From NCBI GenBank assembly GCA_964036315.1, contig OZ038485.1, forward strand, positions 79,696,960 through 79,760,959: a DNA stretch of 64,000 bases. The letters run 5' to 3'. The first letter of the stretch is position 1; each line of letters opens with the position of its first letter. A program made the translations under genes and the position numbers. The notes under the pieces were generated by a model. That model was given only the letters and a program-made list of their open reading frames with translations. It made no database searches and was not told where the DNA came from. Below are positions 44,220 through 55,849 of this stretch, one piece after another. This stretch comes from Acanthosepion esculentum (lineage: Eukaryota; Mollusca; Cephalopoda; Sepiida; Sepiidae).

Positions 44220-45102
44220 ACGTGTCTTCTGTGTGAGAATTTTTGTCACTGAACTATGTTAACCATCTTGTCAATTCTTTTCTCAATTGGGCCTTGCTCC
44301 CAGTAAGACGAGTTTTATTTGTAGGCTTTAAAAAAACATTTTTTTTTGGTGCGTAGGACTGTGTTACTTGTTTTGTTTTACTTGGTAGCAATTTATCAAA
44401 TGCAGATCTGAGCTTCCTAGCAAACATCACTTATGCTGGTGATAATGATGATGGTGTAGCATTATTTGGCGTAATACGATATAGCTGAAGGAATTGCTGT
44501 AATGCTTTTTCGATAGGAACATCGTGGGCTTTTCGTAACGCTCTTTTGAGAGTATCAACGAATCTTTCCGCCTGCCCAATTGATCTTGGATGATAAGGCG
44601 GGGATTTTATATGTTTTACTTGATAAATTTCGCAAAACTCTTGTAAATCTGCTGATGGGAATTGCGTTCCATTATCTGTGACTAGGCAATCCACTACACC
44701 AAACCGAGCGAATAGCTTGTGGAGGCAATTTATGGTTGTTTCTGAAGTAGGATTTTTGCAACGAAAAACCTCCGGCCATTTACTATAGCTATCCACTATG
44801 ATTAAGTAGTAGAAGCCGTCAATTGGCCCTGCATAATCTGCGCGTGTTCTTGACCACGGACGATCTGTTTTTGGCCATGGCTTATGTATGATTGGCGGTG
44901 CTTTGGCTGCTAAATTACAACCCTTGCACATTTCCACCATCTGAATAATATCCTGGTCCATATTCTTCCAATATACATATCTTCGCATTAGCGACTTCAT
45001 TCTATTTATACCAGGATGTCCCCTATGGAAATCCTTTAAGATCCGCTTTTGTAATGTTTTAGGAATTAAAACCCTTTCGTTGTAAAGTAACACTTGTCGC
45101 AT
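44220..45102 (-). pseudogene. Gypsy integrase
   Basis: The 223-codon open part (45102-44431) begins RQVLLYNERVLIPKTLQKRI. The HHCC zinc-binding region is HRGHPGINRMKS...CKGC. The catalytic core has D in TRADYAGP (near 44835), D in LVTDNGTQF (near 44670) and E in IGQAERFVDT (near 44570), the D,D-35-E triad. Downstream of the stop at 44431 the reading continues in another frame (MFARKLRSAFDKLLP; then a poorly preserved GPY-type tail) to about 44220. Integrase joins the cDNA ends to host DNA. A truncated tail probably makes this copy inactive. Confidence 0.9.
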
Positions 45103-45190
45103 AGAAGAAAGCTGTCCGATATTTGCTCATCTTTTTCTGATAATTTTTCTTTTGTTTCATTAATAAAGTCGTCGTTTTTGGCTTCATTTT

Positions 45191-45859
45191 TTATGTCTTG
45201 CAGTGTGACTGGGAGGTTTCTAACTGTACAACATAGTACTGTCCTTCGTTTCTTAAGGCTACGATTACCGTATCTTCCAATGACTCTGTCTTTGTTCGTA
45301 TAAGTCTCGACAGGCCATCCGCATACCCGATCTTTTTCGGTGGTAAATATTCCAATCTGAAATTATAGTTCAGAAGAATCGTTTCCCATCTGAGTAACCT
45401 ATTTGCGGTGTAAACCGGTAGAACTTTTTTCGAACCGAAAATTGTTAGTAACGGTTTGTGATCCGTCTGAAGAGTAAAATGTCTTCCAAAGATGTACCTA
45501 TGGAACCTCATGATTGTGAAGATATTTCCTAGAGCTTCTTTCTCTATTTGTGAATAATTTTTCTCCGCTCGTAGTAGGGTCCGAGAAGCATGTGCTATGG
45601 GTTTTATTTTCCCATCTGTCATTTTATGTAATATACACGCTCCGACTCCGTTGGCGCTAGCGTCACTTGCTACAATAATTTCTAGTTTAGGATCGTAGTG
45701 TGCCAAAATTAAATCTGATCTGTCCACTGCCACACTTTCTTTCTTTAGCAGCTCGTTCAGTGGCGCGCGAAGGTTATGCATTTGAGGTATGAATTCCTGG
45801 TAGTAACTTACTAATCCTAGAAAACTTTGGAGTTCTGTTATGTTTTTAGGAACAGGCAT
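45191..45859 (-). pseudogene. Gypsy RNase H domain (222-codon frame)
   Basis: It starts within the RT thumb/connection: PVPKNITELQSFLGLVSYYQ, FIPQMHNLRAPLNELLKKE; then EIIVASDASANGVGACILHK (first RNase H D), KNYSQIEKEALGNIF (catalytic E), FHRYIFGRHFTLQTDHKPLL (D in TDHKPL) and the linker RLEYLPPKKIGYADGLSRL. All key acidic residues are present. In the intact polyprotein it would be joined to RT upstream and integrase downstream; here these lie in other frames. It overlaps no other feature. Confidence 0.9.
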
Positions 45860-45869
45860 TTTTTATTGC

Positions 45870-46450
45870 TGTAGACCTTTCAGAGTCTGGTCGTCTACAT
45901 TCTTGATCTATTATATGGCCAAGGTATTTAATTACCTTCATGAAAAAATCGCATTTATTTTCTTTCACTTTGAATACATAGCTTTGTATTCTTCCTCTAC
46001 ATGTTCTCTGTGTTGTTCAACGCTTTCGCTATTAATCAATATGTCATCCAGGTATGCAATTGTGTACTCTAGTCCGGCAAGCATCGTATCTATTGTCTGT
46101 TGGAATATAGCCGGTGTGACTTTAATTCCAAAAGGTAGTCTTTGGTATCTGTACAGTCCTTTGTGTGTATTTATGCATAGTAGTTTTGAACTTTCTTCAT
46201 CGACTGGAATTTGCAGGTACGCCTCACTTAAATCAATTTTTGAAAAATATTTTCCGCCATTTAATTTAGTGAATACTTCTTCTGGACTGGGTAGAGGATA
46301 ATGGTAGTCCTTTATTACTGCTTCAAACCTGTAGAAAAATCAGCGCAAACTCGAATTTCGCCTGAATTTTTTTTTTACGTAGACCGTCGGTGCGGCCTAT
46401 TTAGTGTATTCTACTTTTGTTAAGATGCCAGTGTTTTCGAGTCTGGTTAA
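45870..46450 (-). pseudogene. Gypsy reverse transcriptase, frame-broken
   Basis: Minus-strand translation gives DYHYPLPSPEEVFTKLNGG, KYFSKIDLSEAYLQIPVDEE, GLYRYQRLPFGIKVTPAIFQ and AYLDDILINSESVEQHREHV. YLDD (46042-46056) is the catalytic YxDD. A frameshift precedes the DYHYPLP segment (46320-46390) and stops follow the YLDD region (45930-46000), so no single frame spans it. The upstream frame 46447-46674 (LKTSFPDVFSAGLGRC) is the RT N-terminal approach. Confidence 0.9.
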
Positions 46451-46960
46451 TTCTTGATCAATTTTTTCAATTGACACAAACGGTACGCTCCTTTTTTCTT
46501 AAAAATAGGCTGAACGTTATCTTTAATTTCGATATTAGCTGCAATTTTCCTACATCTTCCTAGGCCTGCTGAAAATACATCGGGGAAACTCGTTTTTAGT
46601 TTTTCTTTTAATTTGAATGCCTCGGTTGGTAAGGTTTTACATTTTGACAGTACGTAATTATAGGTAGATCCCACAGTTCAAATTTCCGTTCCGAATAGTT
46701 TTTCGGTATTTCTTAAGACGTACATTTTTAGTTTTTTCGTCATATGATTAACTGTTACGTTTGTAATTACTTCACCCTCGAATTTTATCTTTCTCAGCGT
46801 AACTGATCTAGGAATTTTCTCCGTTTTTAACATGGCAGGTTTGTTCAGTTTTCTCCATGTATGTAGGTTTATGATAGTTAAGTCTGAGCCAGAATCCAGC
46901 TGCAGCCTAACTTTTTGTTTTGCATTTCAACTGGAACATAATTTCTTATGTTAGCTTTAT
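46447..46960 (-). pseudogene. Gypsy aspartic protease and pol N-terminal region
   Basis: Translation near 46910-46880 gives VRLQLDSGSDLTIINLHTWR: DSG is the active-site triad of a retroviral-type aspartic protease. It is followed by KFEGEVITNVTV and KKLKMYVL, a stop, then the 75-codon frame 46674-46447 with LKTSFPDVFSAGLG and NIEIKDNVQPIFKKK, which leads into RT. Frame change near 46680. Confidence 0.8.
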
Positions 46961-46989
46961 CTGCTTGGTCAGTCCCCGTAATTCTTACT

Positions 46990-47966
46990 CTGCTTTTGTT
47001 TTCTTTCCTATACCAGCAATGAGAACTTTTGTGACCTATTTTATTATATGATAGGCAAGTTTTGAAACGATATGTACAGTATTTAAACTAATGTCCCACA
47101 GCGATAGCATGAACTGGGTGGTAGTTTTTTTATATTGATTTTTAGAGTTAGAAAATTTTGTTTTACCTGTTCTTGATGGGGGGAAGGTCGATTTGGTTTG
47201 TTTCTGAGGAGGGTAAGTTGGTTTGTCTTCGTCATTTATGTATGTGCGCGATGCCAACTTCTTCTTGTCTTTTGAGTCGTTCTTCACACTGGTGCATCTC
47301 TAGAAGTCTTCGGCTAGTTTTTGGAGTGTCAAATTATGTTCACTCTTCATTATAGTAAGTATTCTGCGTCTCATTTCCGCATCTTTGTTTGATAACCGGG
47401 CCTTGGACGTAAATTAAGCATTTGAAATTGTCCGCGCTGATTTCCAATAATTTGAAGTCGTCACAATATTTGTTGACAATGGACGCAAAAGTTATGTAAT
47501 CTTCGTTGTCCTTTTTTTGTAGATTCATGCATTTCCATCTTTTATTGTATAGTGAAGTATCATGGATGAAAAGTTCTGTAAGCAGTTTTATGGATTCTTT
47601 GAACGTCAACTCACTTGTTTTTCTTGGAAGGATATAATCTATGAATTTGGTATATTCGTATGTGCCTAATTTCCTTAGTAATAGGCGTACATTACGTGTG
47701 TTTGACTAATCTCTGCAGTCAAATTCATATAGATCTTCGTAACTTCGGAAATAGTTTGCAAAAGTTTTATCTTCGTCGGGTGCGTGCTTGAAAACTTCGA
47801 TAGTACTCCAAATAGCATCTTGTGAGAGAACTGTTTTGTTCTCGGTTTTTTGCTCCATATTTGACATTACATGTAGCATTAATTCTTGCAATTCCAGATG
47901 TTTCTGTTCGTAATTTTGCTGCTGTTCAAATTGGATTTTGATAAGCTCCATAATGCTTGACTTCAA
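46990..47966 (-). pseudogene. Gypsy gag with zinc-knuckle remnant
   Basis: The likely start is at 47966 (MKSSIMELIKIQFEQQQNYE, with a glutamine-rich coiled-coil-like opening). It continues as FANYFRSYEDLYEF, then after a frame break 47609-47340 (FKESIKLLTELF...EDYITFASIVNKYCDDFKL), then 47287-47036, a basic region (KDKKKLAS, PPQKQTKSTFPP). Across frames near 47110-47010 are pieces of two CCHC knuckles (a C-RCGT and a KIGHKSSHCW-like second box with its cysteines lost). Gag would form the particle and bind RNA. Confidence 0.8.
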
Positions 47967-48134
47967 ATGTTGACGTAATTTTGTGTAAGCTTATATTCTG
48001 TAACCTGAGTACAAAAAAAATTCCTTTGTTGCCAGTGAAATTTGATATCCAAAAAGAAATTTCTTTTTTGTGTGTGTGTTCGCGTAGAACTAGTTTTTTT
48101 TTCAGAATCTCGCCTAGAATTTTTTTATTTTAGA

Positions 48135-48365
48135 GTTTACTCGTCGACAACTGTTATGTGCGAAGGATAGCAAAAAAGGTATGTCCTCCGCGTAGTTAGT
48201 TTGTTTTTCTTTTGGGGTTTTCCTGGTAGCCACTTGTTATGTGCGACGTATAGCAAAAACGTATGTCCTCCGCGTATAGAGTTTGTATTTCTTTTAGAGG
48301 ATTCCTCGTCGCCACTTTTATGTGCAATGTATAGCAAAAAAGTATGTTCTCCGCGAATAGAGTCA
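48135..48365 (-). repeat. Three tandem about 75-bp repeats in the Gypsy leader
   Basis: TTATGTGCGA(C/A)G(T/G)ATAGCA followed by GTATGTCCTCCGCG occurs at 48155, 48236 and 48319. Each minus-strand unit includes a GTGGC(G/T)AC(G/C)AGGA phrase (at about 48314 and 48228), resembling the TGGCGACGAGGA leader seen next to the primer-binding site of some Gypsy elements (that resemblance is from memory). The region can be read as protein in one minus frame, but the repeats look structural. Confidence 0.75.
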
Positions 48366-48640
48366 TGTCGTGGATGAAATATTTTATCATGGATGAAAAT
48401 ATATTGTCTGATATATCTCTTGCTGATAATTACTGTCGAATATTCGAAGCCTGGAAAGGATATTTTTATACTAGAAAGGTTATATAAAGATCTCTGGTAG
48501 TTGGGGATATCGGAATATATATTTATAAAATAGGAATTTTTTTTTTGCACAATCTTATAAATATATTAGAAAATGCAAAAAAAATTCTTATGGTAATATC
48601 ATGTTGAAATATTGATTCCTGTCTGGTGATTGAACTTAAA
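48366..48640. other. AT-rich DNA between the Gypsy leader and the LTR candidate
   Basis: CATGGATGAAA recurs (48365 and 48389). No gene. Confidence 0.5.
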
Positions 48641-48643
48641 TAA

Positions 48644-48947
48644 TGTTAAGCCTCAAGGGTGACCGGTAGGGGAACATCAGGTGCTGTAAGTTACGTAGCG
48701 GATCTAGCAAGAGATCTATGGATAAAATCTCACTGCTAATAACAAATCAAGACCTTGATATGTGCAGACACTTCTGCACTGACGGACCGCAAGACCTAAA
48801 AAGGATGTTTTTTTTCGGAGAGAAAGTGGAAGAAGAGAGAACGTCATCTCTCTTGTCACGAATATTGAATAAGGCGCACAGGAAAACAATAAAGACTCGA
48901 CACTCTGATGCGAAACATGAAAGGAACAAACATTTGATATATTAACA
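48644..48947 (+). mobile_element. Possible solo LTR (TGTTAA...TTAACA), about 304 bp
   Basis: It begins TGTTAAGCCTCAAGGGTGAC and ends in GATATATTAACA, with an AATAAAG signal at 48889. It is less AT-rich than its flanks, with LTR-like organisation. The flanking five bases (AATAA and CAAAA) do not match, so the target duplication test fails as read. The orientation is opposite to the neighbouring Gypsy element and the sequence differs from its 3' LTR. Confidence 0.4.
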
Positions 48948-49230
48948 CAAAAATAATATGACAGAAGATTTCAAAGTATGTATGCATATACTTTTTATTT
49001 CCTGCAAATTACAAAAGGCGAGTTAACAAATTCAAATGTAGAAATATAGCTCATAAGGAAGATATAAATTATATAACAAACTTTAAATAATAAAAAAAAA
49101 CTTGTAACGTTACAATAAAAATTATTTTTAAAAAGTTTAAAATACACAATCTTGAAAGATCTTTACAGAAAGTACAATATCATTCCTTAAGAAAAGGTTA
49201 TAAATACACATACTTTCAAAAAAGTTGCAC

Positions 49231-49565
49231 TTACTTAATTGAAAGTTGAACTTGAGAAGGGTTTGGTAACGTACAGCAGAGTCGATATGACTTTAACAAT
49301 TCATTTTCTTGGACAAAAATCCGATTCTCTTCATTGACTTCATTTTGGTTTTGTTTATTTTTCCATCTTTGTTTAATTCTTAATTCTTCCGTTAGAAGCA
49401 GTTCAGCTGATCCACTGATGACAGCCAAAAGAGCTTTTCATTCGAGGTCTTTATAACTTGTACTGTCTTGTGCCTTCTGCTTTCTTCGAAATGTTTATAC
49501 CTTCTGAGATTTTGTTCTAACTCATCTTCTGATATAGCCCTCAAATAGGCGCTAAATAAAACGCA
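49231..49565 (-). other. Unrecognised charged, coiled-coil-like reading frames (possible decayed exon)
   Basis: Minus strand: after CCACGCAG (49580), a plausible splice acceptor, one frame reads FEGCVLFSAYLRAISEDELE, QNLRRYKHFEESRRHK to a stop at about 49385. An overlapping second frame (49428-49231) reads LLLTEELRIKQRWKNKQNQN, EVNEENRIFVQENELLKSYR. Together they look like one charged amphipathic protein broken by a frameshift. No family recognised. Could be a retroelement accessory ORF or a host exon remnant. Confidence 0.25.
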
Positions 49566-51344
49566 ACCTTCAAATCTGCGTGGATAAATATTAACATTTT
49601 GATAGGAAAAGAAATCATTTTAAAATAATGGCAATTAATGTTTGTATTAGTTATAAGCACACTTCCTTGCGGAATTGAAATTTTCAATTACCTTTTTCAT
49701 AAAAAAGAACCCCTCCAGTTACAGAAAATCTGCTCGAAGTCGTAAAATAAAAGGTGCAATAAAAATAAGACATTATTTTATTATAAAAGCTTTTAATTGC
49801 TTTTTTGAATAAGATATATCTTCATTACTATTCTCAAAAATATTTTCAATTATTAATGAATTTTTGCAAGAATTGTTTTCATTTTTCAATTTTAATTATA
49901 ATAATTTTTTAATTTTAATTCTTTAAAATTCTCTATGAATTTATAGCGTTTACATGATATTGTTATTAATTTAAAAGTATATTTAATAATCATAAATAGA
50001 AAAATTTCCCCCCAATTTAGCGAGCCCTCCCCAGAATTTGAAAAGGATGTTTGAATTATTTTGCATGTATATAAACATGCTGATTTGTGTAAATATGAAC
50101 GTTCATATACAGCCTTATCCGGGAAAAGCAGTAACTTAATTAAGCTAATTTAAAATTTATTGGTAATATTCTTAAGACGATAAAACCAAAGTACCTAAAA
50201 TTCAATGAAATATTAGATTACTTATATTCCTAAATTTTTAGGATTACTGGTTATTTAAAATATTATATAAAAAAGGCATTAACGTTATATTCGTTATTTT
50301 ATATTAGATTTATGTACTCTGTAGAAAAAATAAAGTTGTCAGCACTTCATATAAACACCCACATCCATTTTAAAAATACTTTTCTGCAATATTTTACACT
50401 AAGAATAAGTAATATTTCTTTCAAATCAGATTAAATAAATGTTAAATAAGCTAAAGTTATAGAAACTTTTTTCAGGGGCTTAAAGTGTTAAATGCTGATA
50501 TATTTCATTCAACAAATATAAACAACAAATATAAAAAGCTTATAGTAATTTACGTTTAATTTTTTTAAATATTAAAAAAAAAATTTCGATAATTTCGAAA
50601 ATCTTTTTTAAATGTTCTGAACCAGACACATTTTAATATTATTTGCAGAATTTGTGGAATGAAATTCAGGCGATTAACCCCGGTCTAACTTTTCCTTAGT
50701 TTAATGTACATTCATATTCTGCTAAATATTAATAAATAAATATAAGATATAAAAGTTCAAGACTCAGGTATATAACCTTTATAAATATGTTTCTCTGAAT
50801 ATAATTAATAACGATTTAATTAAGATTTTTTAGTTATTTCAATTTAAATTTCTTGGTTAATTATATAAAAAGCCCATGGACATTTTGTCCCTAATTTAGA
50901 AATCTTTAAACATGTTCTCTTTTAATATTATTTACAAATAATTTTTTGAATGAGATATATAGCATAGACATTTGTCCGTTTACAGTGAAATACGGGATTG
51001 TTTCAGATTCACACTGAACTAACTACATTTTAAGCCATTCCACTATCCTCAAATGACATATTGAGGTCACTATGTCAAAATAGGTCAACACTCAATCTTT
51101 TCCCATTCTCTAAATAATATAGAAATATCTCGACATATATTTTTCATTTCATTTGTGATTTGTTTGTAGGCCTGACTGAGAGATGCTTTTTTGGAGCTCT
51201 CAGGAAATAAAAAGTATTACCTATGGGATTTTAAGTTTTTGATATTCTTTAATTAATAATAATTTTGCTCTGTATTTTGACATAGAGCTCTCACTGGATA
51301 TATATCCTCCTGGAAATTTCATACGGATTACCATATTGTATCAT

Positions 51345-51345
<1 letters not shown>
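49566..51345. other. Long AT-rich stretch without recognised genes
   Basis: Runs of A/T. One GC-richer phrase (CCCCCCAATTTAGCGAGCCC, near 50008) resembles the kind of block found at transposon ends, but no partner was found. No ORF of note. Confidence 0.6.

Positions 51346-51348
<3 letters not shown>

Positions 51349-51401
<53 letters not shown>
51349..51401. repeat. (TA)n microsatellite
   Basis: About 52 bp of TA. It is followed by 51402-51600, which repeats CGCAATC(G/A)TCAGGT-(CA/G)TGATT (51449 and 51580) and matches 25685-25745. Confidence 0.95.
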
Positions 51402-51403
<2 letters not shown>

Positions 51404-51791
51404 TGGATATTTAGTCAACACCCAAAAGCGAAAGTCTGTTTCATGCTTGAACGCAATCGTCAGGTCAATCAGGTCTGATTATCTCCCGAGGATTGTGTTG
51501 AAGCACAAAAATGATTCTGGCACGCTTTAAGTTATATATTAATAATAAATATACATTTTTGATTCCTCAACTTTAGTACAACGCAATCATCAGGTGCTGA
51601 TTGAAAACGAATACCGGACTATAAGGATAGTGGAGCTGTCCAAATTATTTATCAACTATAGCAATTGATAAACCTGTTCGATCTTAATAATACAGGACAT
51701 TATAGATATAACGTCGTAATCTTACTTCGTAAAACAAATCAAAGAAACATAGATCGACGAATAAAAGAACTGATAAAATTCTTCAAATGTG

Positions 51792-51797
<6 letters not shown>

Positions 51798-51872
<75 letters not shown>

Positions 51873-51965
51873 TTATGTATACTATATCGGGCATGTTTAT
51901 ATGTAGTTAGATACAAATTTATTTTGTTTGTACCCTTTTTTATTATTTATAAAAGCGCAAAATAT

Positions 51966-52042
<77 letters not shown>
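51798..52042. repeat. Two (TA)n arrays 100 bp apart
   Basis: TA at 51798-51867 and 51969-52041. The short bridge has no feature. Confidence 0.97.
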
Positions 52043-52965
52043 CAGTATTAACCGGTGCTTAAGAGCAATCCGACATTTATAATAGGTGCTCTCATCTCGG
52101 GGTAAACGGGTGGGGTGTCTCCTCCTCCCCTTTAACGAGTGCACACTTTTCGCGAATAAGAAGTTCTTACGGGCGTCACCGTTTTATTGCTGACACATTC
52201 GATCTAGGAATGCGAGGCGAAACGTATATTGACGAATGCAGGCATATCCAAACTGCCTTCAGAAGGGTCGAGGTAACAGATCTCCAGAACTACATTACTA
52301 ATGTCATTAGTAGGGTCCACGGTAAAGGAGAATCGGTTAAATGTGCGAAGCACATACTTCTGCTCTCCCCTTTAAAGAACGATTAACCAAGAACACAATC
52401 CAACTGCAACCTCAGCCTTCTCTCGAAACTCCTGATCAATTCCTTTCCAATAGGAGATCGGGACTGAACCAGACTCCGATTATCTTGACCGGCTAAAACG
52501 TCCAGAGGAAAAACCCGGGAAGAGAAATTCCCTTCCACGCACCCAACCGTAAGCCAACAGACTAATGACAGTTAGTCTGGGCCTATGCTATCGTCTCATT
52601 CCCTTCTGATGTCTTTGCCGGTCAATCTCGGCTTTGTTCTATACAAGAACCGAAACGCCGTCAGCACAGGCCGTTTACCTGCCCAAGGTGTTAGCACCAG
52701 GGAGGAAAATTCCGAGTAAGGCGAAGTAAAGGTTCCAAGGAAAAGCGAAAGCAGAAAACCTTGATGAATGGAGCGAGACAATACGAAAGGCTCCGAACGA
52801 AGCCTATATACTTCCACTAGTGTACCCGGGGCGCATACAGAAGTCGGATCCAGGTGCGAAAGTACGGCTCGAAACCGGTAGCGAAAAAGACAGCCTCCAG
52901 GAATCGATGGTCAACGATGGTTGAAAGAGTTGAATATGACCAGGAGACATTAGTATTGAAAGGTG
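52043..52965. other. GC-richer stretch of unknown origin
   Basis: A sharp change from AT-rich DNA to mixed composition (GGTGGGGTGTCTCCTCCTCC at 52110; GCTCGAAACCGGTAGCGAAA at 52868), then back to AT at about 52965. Reading frames on both strands are short and without motifs (minus 52596-52817, LSRSIHQGFLLSLFL...). I tested it by eye against rRNA and tRNA patterns and saw no match. It could be the 5' part or LTR/UTR of a retroelement. Confidence 0.4.
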
Positions 52966-53034
52966 CTCAATACACGTATAAATCAAATAAAATAATATAA
53001 AATGTAACATGCTTTTGATTTAAAAAATAAAAGG

Positions 53035-53200
53035 TGGCCAATCGATGACACTATTTTGGTTTCAACCTCACGGTATCTTCAGGTGATCCGAGCTAAATAC
53101 TTTCCTAACGCTTTATTTTTAAAAAAATTAATACACGCAAAACGCTACGCCTTATAGAAAGGGAAGAGAAAAGCAAGGGTATTGAGAATGTATCTGTGTC
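53035..53200 (-). repeat. Dispersed repeat related to 39795-40035, minus strand
   Basis: Reverse complement: AGGGAAGAG..., CTATAAGGCGTAGCGTTTTG, GTATTTAGCTCGGATCACCT, GAAGATACCGTGAGGTTGAA, ACC. The order matches the other copy. It carries a CTGAAGA-stem-GAAA box (53058-53083). Confidence 0.7.
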
Positions 53201-53689
53201 AACCGCGATGAAAGTATGTACATTTCATATAAAATACATATTTTCAATCTGGTTCATACGAACTCAAAGGAAACTTTTTTTGTGTTTTTGCATTGTGCCA
53301 TTATTTCTAATCTCTCGTTCAGGCGGTTTTTCTAGCCTGGAAATGTTATTATTGTTTAACAATAATTACATTTCCAAACCAGAAAAATACCTTCTGAATT
53401 ATACTTTAGTCTTAGACATTTCCAAACAATTTGTATTGACTCAGTCGATAAAGTGATAATTATTTTGGCCCTAAAAATCTTCTTATGACAAATCCAATAA
53501 AAAGAAATGCGAAAAAATCAATAAAAAAATTAACCTAACACGGCAAACTTTCTTTCTCCAATATTCGTGAAATTCGTTCCAATTTCTGGGGTGTAAAATC
53601 ATTTATCTTGTAACTTCCTCCCGATATCTTTACACTTTGCGTACCGAATTTAAAATCAATCACTACTAACGAATGATCTGTTCCAGGTT
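53201..53689. other. AT-rich DNA, no recognised gene
   Basis: The 86-codon plus frame 53196-53456 lacks motifs. 53540-53690 may already be the decayed 5' part of the LINE that follows. Confidence 0.45.
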
Positions 53690-53913
53690 TCATTTTCTTC
53701 ATTATCGCCGCGAAGATTCTAGGATGAATATGGATGGCATTGGTCTTTATATCCGGGAAACTGTTCCAATGTCAAGGAAATTGACTCTTGAGATGCGAAT
53801 GATTCTTTCACGTTATTTCGACTTTCTTTGCAGTATGTTAGCTATCACTTTCCCCTTATTGCTCTCCTTCTCTTGACTGCAATATATGAGACAATTATAG
53901 ACAGTACAGTTAT

Positions 53914-53958
<45 letters not shown>

Positions 53959-55430
53959 TATCACTCACTCTATATATATGAATATTTTTGTGTTTGCTGA
54001 TTGTAATCCTTACCATGTCAAGTGTTTTACGCAATCTAATATTTAGGATGTTGCCGGAATTCAGACTTTCAATTTTTCCGTTGCTCAATCTCATGGTAAA
54101 ATATTGAATTTCCCTACTGGTGTCCCTAATAAAACCTTATCAATATTTTTCTTTACTTGATTTTTTCATTACCTCCTCTCTTGACTATTGTCGAGCATCA
54201 CAAATCTGTGCTCTTGTCAAGTCAGATCCTTTGGCTGTTCCTTTGAGTCGTCGATTAGATACGAACCTCCCATTAACAAAACGGCTTTCTTTTACCAGCG
54301 TACTGATTGGGGTTCACTTCGTGACTTTCTTCGAGACGTCTCTTTGACTGATATTCCTAGCATTTATTTTTCCACGAAGGTTTCTTCTTGGGTTAACGCC
54401 GGAATTAATGCTTTTTTACCTTCTCGGAAATACCAGGTGAAACGCAATCTTCTCCAGGGTTCAGACCAAACTATTCATCGTTATAGACCACAGCAATCAT
54501 TTCCCGGCTGTACCAGCGTAATAAATACGATCACAAAATACGCCTAATTTTGCCTAGTCATAATACTTTTAAATCCGTTCTTAAAGAGGCTAAGTATTTG
54601 TTTCCTGATAGAATGAGTCACCTTAGAGCCTATAACATGTTTGACACCATGACTACTAGTGTCTCTGTAATATTGTCTTAAATAAGTCTATGCCTTCTGT
54701 CCCTCCTGTTTTCAATCAATTTGAGATGTTAACATCAATTGACAACGCATAATGTTTTGCTTGTAAATTCCCTTCAAAATCTACTCTTGACTCGTCTAAA
54801 GTGTATTTGTCTAACTTTAAACTTAGAACTGAGTCTCTATTAGGTGATAGACATGTTACTTCTTCCATGGTTTCTCCTGTCTTCCTTAAAATTTATCCCC
54901 ACAAATCATGGGGACTTGATAATATCCCTGCAATAGTTCATGACAAAATTGCTCCTGAACTGGCTCCTGTTCTCTCTAAACTCCACAATAAGTACCTTGC
55001 TGCTTCTTGCTTTCCTACTTGTTGGAAATCCTTTTCTGTATTTCTAGACTTTAAGAAGTCCGTTGAACCGACTGATCTTTCTAACTATCGGACTATAAAA
55101 TTCTACATCTGCATCGGTAAATACTAGAGAAGCTAATAAACTCTGAATTAGTTATGCATCTTACACTGATTGGTCTTCCCTCAGGTAAACAATATGGCTT
55201 TCGATTCTCTAGGTCTATTGCTGATGTATTAATTACTGCTGTAAGAAATTATCAAGATAAGAATTGCGAAGCACGGGTTATTGCTTTACATATCTCTATT
55301 GAATGCCTAAAGTTCATCATTTTAATGTTAAATTGGCGAGATGTGTCCGTAAACTCTATGCTAACAGTTTCCATTGTCTCATTAAACGCTTGTGAAACGC
55401 TCTTTCGTTTCCTTGCTTTCCACTAAAGTT
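53690..55430 (+). pseudogene. Jockey/CR1-like LINE relic: endonuclease and N-terminal RT
   Basis: Endonuclease pieces: DGIGLYIRETVPMSRKLTLE (53730), YHFPLIALLLLTAIYE, then after a (CT)n tract (53917-53953) NIFVFADCNPYHVK (matching the GDFNAHH motif), VAGIQTFNFSVAQSHGKILN and FPTGVPN. Linker: FFYQRTDWGSLRDFLRDVSL, TKVSSWVNAGINAFLPSRKY. RT N-terminal: KSWGLDNIPAIVHDKIAPEL, APVLSKLHNKYLAASCFPTC, LSNYRTIKF, SGKQYGFRFSRSIADVLITA. It is lost after ALHISIECLKF; the 3' half is absent. Same family as 15030-16370. Frame-broken throughout. Confidence 0.88.
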
Positions 55431-55849
55431 TTATCTTCAAAAATTTAAATTTAAAGTCAAACGTTAACTTCCGGCTTCCTATTCTTTTATTGCTTTCGCT
55501 CCTTAATAATATTTTCCATTTAATTATATTCTTTCAAGCTCAGTAAACCCTTGTTTCCTACAGGCATGTCTCTTTGTTCAACCACTTATTACTACTATAT
55601 TCTGTAATACGTGTATACTTCTGATAATAATAAAATCATATTTTATAAGATTCCAGGGACTATTGAATATTTTTAACCGGGAAGTATCCCAACTATTTTA
55701 TAAGATTCGTTACAATTCCAAATAAAATTGTAAATTCGCCATTTCAATATCATTTATAGGATTTTTAGGAGATTTTAAAAGAATAGAAAAACCATGTTTT
55801 GCTTTAAATTCTAACTTTATTAAAAAAAAATAGTTCCTAGAAATTTAAC
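55431..55849. other. AT-rich DNA, no gene
   Basis: Nothing recognised between the LINE break and the Penelope-like relic. Confidence 0.5.

Larger units (their letters stand above)
43636..48560 (-). mobile_element. Ty3/Gypsy LTR retrotransposon, degraded, minus strand
   Basis: Gag, protease, RT, RNase H and integrase regions occur in Ty3/Gypsy order from 47966 down to 44220, then a purine tract and a probable 3' LTR. The 5' side carries a leader with three tandem repeats (48140-48365) but no matching 5' LTR. Frames are broken in gag, RT and after integrase, though the RNase H and integrase frames are long and open. Its LTR lies against the Dong relic, so one has probably landed beside or within the other. 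Confidence 0.88.

Noticed and set aside
45840..46301. 153-codon plus-strand ORF
   Set aside because: It is the antisense shadow of the Gypsy RT with YLDD on the minus strand.
52043..52965. Ribosomal RNA fragment
   Set aside because: GC-richer composition prompted the idea, but no conserved 18S, 5.8S or 28S stretch could be recognised.
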